Below are positions 49,154-60,164 of a DNA stretch of 60,164 nucleotides, in pieces. The DNA comes from Trichinella spiralis (Eukaryota > Nematoda > Enoplea > Trichinellida > Trichinellidae): the NCBI GenBank assembly GCA_000181795.3, contig CM012955.1, forward strand, positions 4,250,667 through 4,310,830, written 5' to 3'. Numbering within the stretch: position 1 is the first letter of the stretch; each line of letters opens with the position of its first letter. The notes under the pieces were generated by a model. It did not search any database and was not told where the DNA came from. It saw nothing but the letters and a program-made list of their open reading frames with translations. Position numbers and translations under genes: made by a program.

Positions 49154-52100
49154 TCACATTTTTGAGCATATACAAATTTCATCGGCTGGAATTAGTCTTT
49201 TCTTCAACGACAAACACAACATTCTGGCGGTGGACAACTTGGACTTGAGCTGAAAATCAGCACTTTGTGAAAAAAAGAAAATGCAAATACCAAGAAAAAA
49301 AAATCTACACAAATATTAACATTTAACAGTGCAGAAATTGTAAATTACAAAGTTCACCTGCTTTGCACTGGATAAATCGGGGCACTTGATCAGACATTTT
49401 TTCGACAATTCGCTGGAAGATCGGCGCGAGCTTGAGTAGGCTTTCCTCTCCTTGACGTACAGAACAACTGACGCATCCTGATTTCCCGCTGCAGTGACTT
49501 CTGTCATTATCCGCAGGTTGAAGATGTCGACAATTGCACATCTGAATATGATGTTCACTTTTTCATCTTTACAACGGACCAAATACAGCCGACGCAAACT
49601 GATCAAGCACTGCAACAGTCCACTTTCGTTCTCATCCAAACTCTGCACAGCCAAACATCTGAAACAATAAAAATAAAATAAAATAAAACAAGCAGTAACA
49701 GTATCATCAGTATTATTATTATTATTACTGTATTGTAGTTAATTTCACTAATTGTCATGAAAATGAAAAAATGAAAAAACGAAAAAAAATGAACGGATCA
49801 TACTGCATGTCAGGTTCATCATTGACTTTTTGAATAGATTGTAAAGCTTTCTGCGCCGTTGCTAGTTGCAAATCATATTTCGGCAATGCCATGCTGAGGC
49901 TGTAACCAGCTCTGGGCAGCAGCATGCGTTTGGAAGGGAAATAATATTTCAACGAGGCATCTTTTTGTGTAGCCTCTTTCGCAGCACCGGCTGCACCGGT
50001 GGCTAAGTCCAAAACACCTTGCATTGGTTTAGCAACCGTGCCGACCAGACCTCGCGCAACGCCAGCGAGCAATCCCTACAACATGATATAACGCAATATT
50101 GAATTCGAAGCGAAACAAACACTCGCCGAACACTGACTGCACTAGTACAACAAACACATTTCACACAATCAATGCCAAAGATGACAGTGAAATTATTGTC
50201 ATTATGATTACGATTACTGATCATCGCAGCAAATTTCAGTCCCTCCCCCCCCTTCACCAAATAACAACTCACTTCAACACCGCTAGAAACTGCCCCATCG
50301 ACCGCGTTGCTAACCAAAGACGTCATGCCACCGAATATTCCAATACCGAAACCTTTGATACCCACGATCAAATGATCAGCAGCCGTCTGGGGGTTTTCGC
50401 ATTGGACAATCTGTCGAACAGCTCCGTATTCCATGTCCATGGCAATGATGCCCACACCTTCGGACAGTGCGCTGGTAAATTTTGCGGCCGAATTCGACAA
50501 GCCGTGCCACAAACGTGACGTAAAATGGATCAAATTGCCGTCGCTGACCAGCTCGTGCATGCCACCGCTGAGTTCTCGAAACAGCCCTATTGGGTTTCCA
50601 AGAAAATCCACAGTTCCAAGTATTTTCATCGCTTGATTGCGCAACACTTCTGCAATGAGACGACAAAACAGAATCAACCCACCCCGAATCAATCAATAAT
50701 GTACAGTGAATGAATGCTATTGAACGTACGGAGAAAATGCTTCTGTGCCGCTATGAACAAAAATCGTATAGTCTCGAAGCAGTGGGCCTGTTGGAATGGC
50801 AAAATATTGACGACCGCATTTTCAAAGCACACCAACGGCATGTTCCATTGTCGCTTGACGTCAGAAAGGCGAGCAGGAAGCGACTGGGCCACCAATACCG
50901 ACAAGTGCAACTTTTTCATGCTCAGTGAGAGACGATTGAAATAAAATCGCTTCCGTTCCACCGCATCCTCCGGCATATCTTTCCAAACTGCTCGCCAAGT
51001 GCTCCTGGTCCAGCCCAAAAATTCGAACAATTTCCACAGTAGAATTTCATCCACTTGCAAAACAGTACGACCGACGTGAACATCGGCAATCTGAAATTTT
51101 AATATATTTTATACACACAACACACGCTTTTTTTCAATGCAATTCAAAGTTTGCTCGCGACAAAAAAAAGAATGGACGGTGCTGCAAATAAATAGCACTG
51201 AAAAAGAAAGAAAAGCGAAGATACGACACCTCGAATACTGGATGAATATTGTTTGTCGCCCAAGCAAAATGCATCCCAAATGCCGGAAACACACTGCGGC
51301 AGTCGTTCTCCTTTTTCACCGCCGGTAAACCACTGCCGCCGGCTTTTTTCGAACGGCTTTGTTCTTTTTCATCTTCTTCGGAGAGAACTTTCAAAAATTG
51401 CCACGAATCAGCATTCACTTGATTGTCACACTGTAAAATATGCAAATGTGAACATTTCCAAGATGGTAAAATTTAAGGAGAGGGGGAGAAATATTCCTCT
51501 TTTACTTGAATGGAAGAGATAGCAGCGCTGAGAGTGCTGCTTTCCGTGCGCCTGCCGACCGAAATTGCGACTTCGCTGAGCCTCAAATGGACCAACTCTT
51601 CGTTGTCGACGTTGACGACCGACACGTCGAAAGCGGACGCGAACAACAAGCAAGAGATGCGAAATTTCGGTTCACCACAGTCGCGGCTCAACTCCATCGG
51701 CAGTGGTATTGTGGTGTGACGTTGTGGCAAATCTTGGGCGAAATTTTTCTCCTCGTCACGCACTATCAGCACCCTGGTGGAACCGTGGACCGTGGTCGAC
51801 AAGCGCACAACGCCGGTACCGGCTTTTCGGTGACAGCGACGGAAAAACACCCGATATTCCGATTTGAAATTCGAATCCGAACTGATGTACACTAGAGCAC
51901 CGGCCGACCAATTCGAAACCGAAAAATAGCACCACTTCTTTTTCCAATTCTTCACCCACTTCTGAACAGACAACAAAGTGGAAAATTACTTTTTTTTTCA
52001 AAAACTGACACAGCAGAAAACATAGTATATTTTATGGAAATTTCACGATTCATGTAAAAAACTACGCACAAACCAATGCAAACGCATTCTGTAAAAGTAA

Positions 52101-54455
52101 TCGGATGCTTAATATGATAAAAAAAACAGTATAAAATGAAAAATTTGCTCTGAAAAAACAAACAATGATTTTGAAAAAACTCACATCAGTGAAATACCAT
52201 CGTTGCGTGGTCGACCGAGTACAGGACGCCGGTTCCAAGCAGAGCGTTGTGAATTTCTCTTTCGCCTTCTTGTTGTATTCAAAGTCCAGCACATAGATTA
52301 TTTCATTGGAAGAAGTATCGCTCGCACCGACATTGCGTATTCGATTATCAGACTCCATTTGCCAATATTGAAATGGAGTGAAACGTTGTTCATTGTTCTA
52401 AAATATTCAAATAATAAATAGAAAAACAATGGGGAAAATAAAACAAGGAAAAAAATATATAAATGAGAACGTGCAACAATTGCAATTACATAATTTGCAA
52501 GAATAACAGCTGTCGTGCCAACTGCGGTCAGTACAAAACAATCTTTCGAAATCATCGTCGACTCGTTTCTGCAAAACCAACAAACAAACAATTATACATT
52601 ATTCATACACATGCATAAATAAATAAATATATTTATATGTAATAGCATGGTGAAATTAAATTGCTCAAATTGCCGACCTGCTGACTAAGATCACAAACGG
52701 ATTTTCGTACGCAACAGCAACGTGATCTTGAGAGCCGTTCATCTCCAGTTCCACCTTTTGACCGGTTGCAAATGTCAACATCAGTAATTTCGGTTTCAAC
52801 CAATGGTCCCAGTTGTAGTTTGCTAGAAATTTATATGTTTTACTTTTTGAGAATGTGTACTCATTTTTCTTTAAAAAAATTATAATAAATATCTATTTTT
52901 ACTGATCGTGCCGGGTAAAACTTCGATCATCAATTTATCAGGGCAGTGTTTCTGCTTGAATGCGAACGGTACCGATGACAAATTGATCATCTGCATTGGA
53001 GGTAAATAATGATTGGCGTCGGAAAAGGTGATCACGTACGATGAACTTTCCATCACTATTTCCACCGACAAAAAATGAGGCAGCGAATTTTGATCTCTGA
53101 ATAAAAGAGAAAATTCTTATTTTCTGCTTATATTTAACGCGAACGACTGCCGCTGTTGTCATGAGAACAGCAGCAGCATCAGCAGCAGCAACTACTACTA
53201 TTACTACTACTACCTGACATGAAGTAGAAAACAAGTCATACGGTCGATGAGAAATTCTTGTGACCATGTGTTCATGTGACCAATACGAACGCACATCAGT
53301 GGCGGCTTGGAAGCATCCGACAAATGCCAAGCTTTCGTCTCAGACGGCAAAATACAAACCACGTTTTTTTCATCTGGCTTGAAATCTTCCGATTTCTGAA
53401 AAAAGAAAACAAGATAATAATGAGCAGTGTTCAAGTGAAAGTGAAACTGCAACAACATCCAGTGTTGTTGCAGCCTACCTCATTAGTAGCTGAATATTGA
53501 CAAACAGAAACTCTTTTATGGGATCTGTTGATCAGCTTGTAACGAGTTGTCAGAACAATCAGCAGGCAATTTTTCAGCGGTCCTTCGAGAAGTTCAATTT
53601 CCACACCAATATTGTAAATACTATAAACAAACGAACAAAACCGTTAACAAATTGAGATGTTGCCTTTTTTTTGGGGGGGGGGAGCACCGTTCTTTATCGT
53701 CAGCTGAGACGAGCTTCAAATCTCTGAACGCGATACCCTTTTCCAGTGAAAAGTCTTCACACCATTTTGGCTCCAGCAAGGGTTCCATTAAACAACCAAG
53801 ACGTACACAACATCTCAAAAAATGAACAGATGTAAAATAAACAAATGGAAAAAATTTGGAATAAGAAAAAAACGCCCAAAATATTTTCCAACTGACCATC
53901 CCAGCGGTGATGGGCAGATATTTGTCGCGGATGGAGATGAAAAGAAAAAGAAAAAACGAGAACCCAAAGGGTCACACACCTTTGAGGGGATTCAGAATCC
54001 GAAAGCGAGAACAGCAGCGGGCTGGTGGATGGTACTTCTTCCATTTTTGGCATTTGACCGGCTGCATGACCTTTCGTACCAAACTGCTTCAAAATCAACG
54101 GCAAACCACTTTTGTTGACAACAACAAAATCTGACTTCAGCTCAATCTTCAACATTAGCATAACAATAACAACAACAACAACAAAAGAGCAGGCAAAAAA
54201 TTCATTTTAACATCACTAACGACATATGTTTCGGGTATTGTCGAACTGATGTGGGCGCGTAATACGAGCAAACGATCGTAACAATCTTTCAGCGGTGTTG
54301 AAATCAACGGAAGCACGGGCTCTTCTTTGAAAGGGGCCAACGGCTGCGAAGATTTGAACTCACCGACGAAGAAGAAAAATTTGACAAGTGGATCCGGCTT
54401 GATCTGTGAAAAACAATTTCTACAGTCAGTCGACACAGAACCGATTCCATTCCAT

Positions 54456-54503
<48 letters not shown>

Positions 54504-57500
54504 CCCAGTGCAAAGCTTGCTGACCACCGCTGAGAATTGTAACCGTCTTTTGCTCGTTGTCTTTCAACACCAAATCCAACGGAAGCCAATTTTTGAACAC
54601 AACAGTCGGCAAAAAGTGAATCAAATTGGCCGGCAGTGCGGTTTGCCGTTCCAACCCAACGTCGAAACGAAGTTCTGAGACCTGCGCAACAAGCCTGACA
54701 AAGAAAAAAAGAATTTATAAATGCGCAGGCAAATGGTAAATTGCAAAAAAAAAACTGTTACCAAATTGTGCCTTCTTTGTCCGCCGAATAACATCCGCAC
54801 AACTGCGACGATTTCACCAGTTGAACACAATGCCAACCAACGTCCGCATCATCAGCAGAATGCAAACTGGACGACGGTCGCACGTACAAAGAACAATCAG
54901 CCGAATAACGCACTGGCACATTCAACACTGTTCCAGGCAAAAAGCTACTTTCGAACGCAGCATCTAAATTTTTTTGGTTCTTTTTCAAATTAATTAAAAA
55001 AAAGCACATTCTTCAACTGAAACATCATCGCATTCACCTCGCTGATGATTCGCCGTAATTTTGATATCCAAACCAAAGTCCAAACAGTTGTGCAACGACA
55101 ACGCAGAAGTGACGGTTACTGTTTTCATACCAAAATCATCCGCTGAGACGCGAAAAAGCACTCGCATTGGCACTAGCTGGTCCGATTCCTTGAAACAAAT
55201 GCACAATGTTTTTTTTTGTTGAATACAACACTATCTCATCCATCAAAAGATCACTTGTGCATACTTTGTCGAGGGGAAAATTTACCGATCTGAAGTAAAC
55301 ACCAACTCGACTGACATCAATTGGAGAGTCGATTTCAGAATCGGCTATTTTGATTTTCAACCTTTCCAACAACTGTCCACCCTGTGAAAAGTGAACACAA
55401 CTTCTGGTCAAGACAACAGGCAAAAAACAGCACCATCGGCGGTGGTGCGCTGAAACTACAAACCATGTACAATTCGCATTCTTCGTCGAATAACAGCTGA
55501 GCGCACTCGTCAGCTGGAACCAATTTCCAAGAAACACGCTCATCATTGTGGCGATTTTGGGGAACATCCGATTTGGAAATCACATTCCAGCTGATCAATT
55601 CACCAGTATCATTTTTCAACGCATAAATGGGCAATTGCAACTTTGGTTCACCAAATATATATCTGAACAATAGAATGATGGATTGTACGAAGTGAACGAA
55701 AAGAAAAAACCAGAAAACACCGCAAAAGTGCGCTACCGATAACAGGAGGATGCTTTGTCCAAGTATTCGGGCAAGGCAGTGCGAAGCCTGAACGCTCGAT
55801 CGACTACCAACTTCAGCAAAGTGAAAACTGCAATCGAATCTTCTGAAATATGATTCTTCACTTTTGAAGAAAACAAAAAAAAGGAATACGTCAAAAATGA
55901 GCAAAATTGATTTTACCAAGTTTGAATTCAACGCAGGCATCTTTTTGCTGAAAATCCACAAACCAAGATACAGAAGTCAACCTGGTAGAGAATAACAGCA
56001 ATTATTATTATTGAAACAAATTAACAAAAAATTTTTCAATATTGAAAACTGCTTGCTGACTTGAAATTTTCCAACAACGGTTCCCAGTCGTTCCAACAAA
56101 CATTGTAGATGTCAACGCAACAACAACACTGACCAAAGCCGATGAACGCAACCGCATCCCTGGATTTCGTGCGCTGATTCAGAAAACAATCTGAATAAAA
56201 ACAAAAAATAGCTGTTTAAAAAAATGTCCCTCTGCACAAAAATAGGCGCACAAACGGTCGAAATGAACAAACATACTCGGAATCGACAGCCGAGCAATTG
56301 GTGGACGAAGTTGCGCATAATCGGCAACAACAATGGAACACGAATATATTTCCAACCGCAACAGCTGCAACAGTTTGTAAAATGCCAACACTGATCGCGT
56401 TCTGTTCCTGCGCCTGAAGTGACAAGCGAAAATTTCTTTTACAATCAAATAATCACAATAGGACATCTTGATCGTGCAACTGGACAGGTGAATCTGAATG
56501 AAATTATGCATAAAATTTAACGTGGGAAGTTTGAAAAATAAAATAAACATTACAATAACTCCGCAACTGTCAGTCAATTCGTCCAACGTGCGAAAATGAA
56601 GCCACCTCTTCAATGCCTGGCGTTGGATCGTAAAGCGAAACAGTATCGTGAAACGATTGCTCAGAGGGATGCAAAAGCCATCCAATTTTCCAAACAGGCA
56701 CGTCGATAGGAGCACCGATTTCACGTCAACTCGACACTCGTGCATATCTGATTTCAAAAAATACCGCAAAGTTGCTTCGATCTGAAAAAAAAAACCATAT
56801 ACACAAATCTCACATGCAATCGCAATTATCATGTGCTGTATCCACGTGTCGTGTGCTTACGTGAAATTTCAAAACATTAGAATCTGGTCGCATTGGTTCT
56901 TCAATCAGATACAGTTGGCAATTGGTGAGGCGGAACAGCCATTGGATTTCACGACTCCTCACGGCAGGAGAAGCATCGTCGTTCACCAATGACGACGACT
57001 CTTCAACTGGTACAACTTGTTCAACTTCGTCCGACGTTTGCTGCTCAGCTGTATTCTCTGAAATACAAGAGTTTGGTATTCTTTTTTCTGTCCGCATGTT
57101 CTATTCACCAACTCTTAAGTCACCTTCGAACGGCCAATCCGGATGTTCCAAGAGTGTATTGAATAAAGCTGAAAACCAAGCCGGTGAAAATACCATGCGA
57201 AAATGGGAAAAGTTGCAAGTAAATGTCGTCGACGTGGAATTGCTTTCACAGTGCAATTCCAACGGCATTGGATCATCATTCAATATCAAAGTGTCGCATC
57301 CGCTCAATTCTGCACTGCACGGTCCGTCTAGAAATTTCAGTGATAAATTCAAATCAAAATGTCATGCAAATAATGGACAACTGTGCTGCTAACTGATTTG
57401 GAAAAGTAGAATAAGAGCAAGCAAATGAAATAACAACAAAATATGAACCACCAAATTTATTTATTATTACCTGGTCGTTGAACAATTCTGCTGTAAATGT

Positions 57501-60164
57501 CAAAAGCTTGAATGTAAAATTTGCAATTCATGCTGAACCACGCATACGGGCAACTTTCCAAAAGCAACAGGACGTCGTCCAATTTTACACAGCCCTCGCG
57601 AATGTCGCCACGTTCGAAACCAACGACAAAGCGAAGCTCTACGGAATCCATCTGTACATTCACTGTTGTGCCGGGTCCGATATTGCAAAGCGCTCGCTGA
57701 ATCAGAACATTAAAAATAAATTTTATTCGTTTCTTTTCGGAGATTATTTTTGGTTACCAAAGATTTGTCCATCAATGTCTCCATACAGCCATCACTGACT
57801 GCTTCGCCAAAGTTGCGCTGCATGATATCTAAAGCTACTCGAATCGCTCCTCCATACAAGCAGAACTTTGTACCACCAGATTCCGCCAATGTTCTGATAT
57901 TCAAAGTATTCTCTAAAAATGGGAAACCGAATACAGACAAGCCGAATACAAAAATCACAAAGTAGCAATAAAGACAATAGCAGCAATAACAGTATTGCAC
58001 CTATAGAAAACTTATTTGTCTAAAACTGGCTATTCTAAAATTTTACGAATGAAAATTGTCAGTAGAAATAATTTCAACTGTATTCACCAAAAAAAAAAAC
58101 AAATAAGCAGAGGTATTGAATCATATCAATCGAAACCTGACATTAATATTTTTGAAATTTAATTTAGATTACACATAAAAAGTGATCAGAAATTAAAAAT
58201 TAAACAAACGCCGTAAATTTACAGTGTCCTATTAATGCTGACAGTTGAAGTATTTGCATTGATTAAAATTCTGAAATATAAAATCATAATAATATATAGT
58301 GTGCAATTTGAAATTAAAGAGCTCATACTTTGACACAGCGTGGCCATACATAAATGACGAGTGAATTTTGCTTCAATATCAAAATGTGATTCACACAACG
58401 GATTTATCTGAAAAAAAGTCATCCTGAGAACAACAACAACAACAGAAAGAACAATCTCGTAGTACAAAAAGAAAATATACTATTTCAAAACGATGATTAT
58501 TTCCAAAAGGGAACGTGGTTGTTGTACAATCTTGGCACAGAGCATTCCAACGCAAACAATGGAGCAAGCCTATCCTGCGCGCACTGATGTTCCAAATATC
58601 CATCAGGTGAAACAGCGCTGACTCTGAGGAGAAAAGTAAAAATTTATAAACATGAGATAAATTCTGTACACATGCATTCTGTACGTGTGCCTATGCAATC
58701 AAAATAATGCTAAACTGTATGTGAAAATTCACATGCAAACACTCACTGTTATTATCTCTGTCTAGGAGAAATGAGTTTTCAGCATGCAATTCTTCAACAT
58801 GAAAAATTAAAGCATGCCTCGACTGCACGCATATAGGAACGGCAACAGAGACACGAGACATGATCATATTAATTTTCAATCGAAGACCATACGGCTTTTC
58901 CTGAAATGCACGACAAAACTGACAAATGGAAATGAAAAAAAAGAACAAAATTTCAATTCATCGTCAATATTACCTTGCCAGAAATGTAATGTCCCGTACT
59001 GATGTAGTAGTATTGCTTGTGCGTCGTGCAGAATTCTTGCCAAGCAAAAAGAATGCCATATACAAAACGATTGGTATGCACGTAGTGAAGGTGGTCCAAG
59101 AAAAATAAGTTCAAATGCCCATCCGATTCTCGAACGCATTCTGCATCGTTCATTCGATTACTGACAACAATGAAAAGAAAAAAAAAGATGAAAATCACAA
59201 CCGAAAAAATCATTTCATATCACACGATGTTTACTAATGCATAGCTTTTTCCGAACAGAAGATAATTAAATTAATTACACTCGTCAGTGAATGAGAATTA
59301 TTCAAATATTTTTTGATTTCTACCCAATTACTCTGCTTCTTTCTTTCTCTTTCTCACAAACAGACATGCAAAATGTAAGAGTACAGGTAAAATTTCAACT
59401 GTCAAAAAAGTGAAAAACTCACAGGATGTATTCAAATCGACCGCAATTATTGTGATGCCTCATAGCAGCTCGGTTAATGTATAAATCACCCGGTACTTTA
59501 GAACAGTTGAACAGAAAAAATCCACTCATTACACCATTAGCAATAACGATTTCCTAAAGTAGAAAACGAAAAGATTTTCAAAAATTAACAACAACAAATT
59601 GAAATGATAGTTATGCTAAAATAATTTACCTTGTCAACAAAAATCGTTGTCCTGCAATGCAACAATTTGAACAAAGCAGCATTTTCTGCGTCGTTCGGAA
59701 ATGGAATGCAGAATTCAATTTTGTCACTATTCAGGCTGATATGCAACGTCGGTGATAATTCTACTCGAAATTTAAGAAGTCAAATAAATAAGCAAACAAA
59801 GAGAATGCACATACCTGAAGCTTTCAAACACAAACGCAACAAATGTATCATGTCCAAGAAGATGAACCATGCTTGCGAATATGCTGCAAAGTGTAGATAT
59901 TGAAAATGCAAACGCAGTTTCACTTCCTACAAGTAGTAAATGAAAAAAATTAATTAATTAATTGATAAATGCATCTATATAATTTGGGTCATATAATTCT
60001 TGTATGTATATAAATCTGGGGTTTGGTCCCACTTGGGCTCAATTTTATTCCCATTCGGTCCCACTTTTCATTTATTGGTCGTTGTACTCGCTATTTTATT
60101 ATTGGTCGTTGACCTCGCTATCTTATTAGACCGTAAAGTCTTTGTCGTATTGGTTTTCCTTGTC
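49154..60164 (-). CDS. vps13d: VPS13D-like bridge lipid-transfer protein, partial (5' end outside window)
   Basis: VPS13 proteins are long grooves that carry lipids between organelles; VPS13D serves ER, mitochondria and peroxisomes. About thirty exons in minus-strand order can be followed here. The C-terminal exons are the clearest: 50274-50649 with ILGTVDFLGNPIGLFREL, NSAAKFTSALSEGVG and GGMTSLVSNAVDG; 49804-50075 with GVARGLVGTVAKPMQGVLDL; and 49358-49658, a PH-like end. These match VPS13D better than VPS13A, B or C. A last exon at 49154-49253 is possible. The VAB/SHR-binding domain covers roughly 52.6-56 kb, with repeated patterns such as FVVVNKSGLPLILKQF, NLIHFLPTVVFKNWLPLDL and YSADCSLYVRP. 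The edge exon near 59.8 kb (YLHFAAYSQAWFIFLDMI) is from the middle of the lipid groove. The chorein N-terminus is not in the window. Single exons elsewhere are approximate. Confidence 0.83.
53163..53214. repeat. (CAG)n and (ACT)n compound microsatellite
   Basis: CAG units with one CAT interruption pass into ACT units with one ATT interruption. It lies in an intron of the VPS13D gene, read from the minus strand. Confidence 0.9.
54463..54499. repeat. (AT)n microsatellite in a VPS13D intron
   Basis: About eighteen AT units flanked by ATGT and ACATACCC. Confidence 0.95.
60072..60128. repeat. Two-copy direct repeat, about 28 bp
   Basis: TTATTGGTCGTTG followed by a CTCGCTAT block occurs twice in tandem with two or three differences. 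Two nearby copies of CGGTCCCACTT-like text (about 60027 and 60056) suggest a short repeat patch in this intron. It may continue beyond the window edge. Confidence 0.6.

Overview
This is a eukaryotic, animal nuclear window: about ten protein-coding genes, all but one cut by many short AT-rich introns with acceptors of the TTTTCAG or TTTTTAG kind, in an AT-rich background with noncoding tandem repeats. No bacterial, organellar or viral gene was seen. Gene content (serotonin-transporter-like SLC6, RBBP5, kinesin-8, NUS1, NADK2, MTHFR, ZIP13, an HPS5-like protein, VPS13D) fits a metazoan. The compact introns and acceptor style suggest a small-genome invertebrate, most likely a nematode; that last step is inference and the species cannot be named from this sequence.

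Layout: 1-4.7 kb is a diverged 1.28-kb tandem satellite. 5.7-9.4 kb (-) is a 13-exon SLC6 monoamine transporter. 10.6-12.95 kb (-) is RBBP5, the WD-repeat core subunit of COMPASS/MLL methyltransferases. 16.7-19.2 kb (+) is a kinesin-8 with an unusually short tail. 19.2-24.2 kb is a long intergenic stretch with a hairpin-rich GC island and a 32-bp minisatellite. 24.2-25.9 kb (+) is NUS1, facing NADK2 (26.8-29.5 kb, -). Two copies of a composite repeat (30.2-31.6 and 36.1-38.9 kb), with two and six internal 352-bp units, bracket an unrecognised four-exon gene (32.9-35.0 kb, -). 39.6-42.4 kb (+) is MTHFR, 42.8-43.8 kb (+) an intronless GC-rich ZIP13-type zinc transporter, 44.8-48.7 kb (+) an HPS5-like propeller protein ending in a RING-like finger, and 49.2 kb to the right edge (-) the C-terminal part of a VPS13D lipid-transfer protein whose 5' end is outside the window.

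The genes do not form an obvious single pathway. NADK2 and MTHFR both touch NADPH and one-carbon metabolism, and NUS1, ZIP13, HPS5-like and VPS13D all work on endomembranes, but spacing and mixed orientation give no sign of an operon. The observations most worth following are the MTHFR intron that contains no AG at all, together with a GC-AG intron in the same gene; the intronless GC-rich ZIP13 gene; the two direct composite repeats around an orphan gene; and the hairpin cluster near 20.3 kb. I found no clear previously undescribed system.
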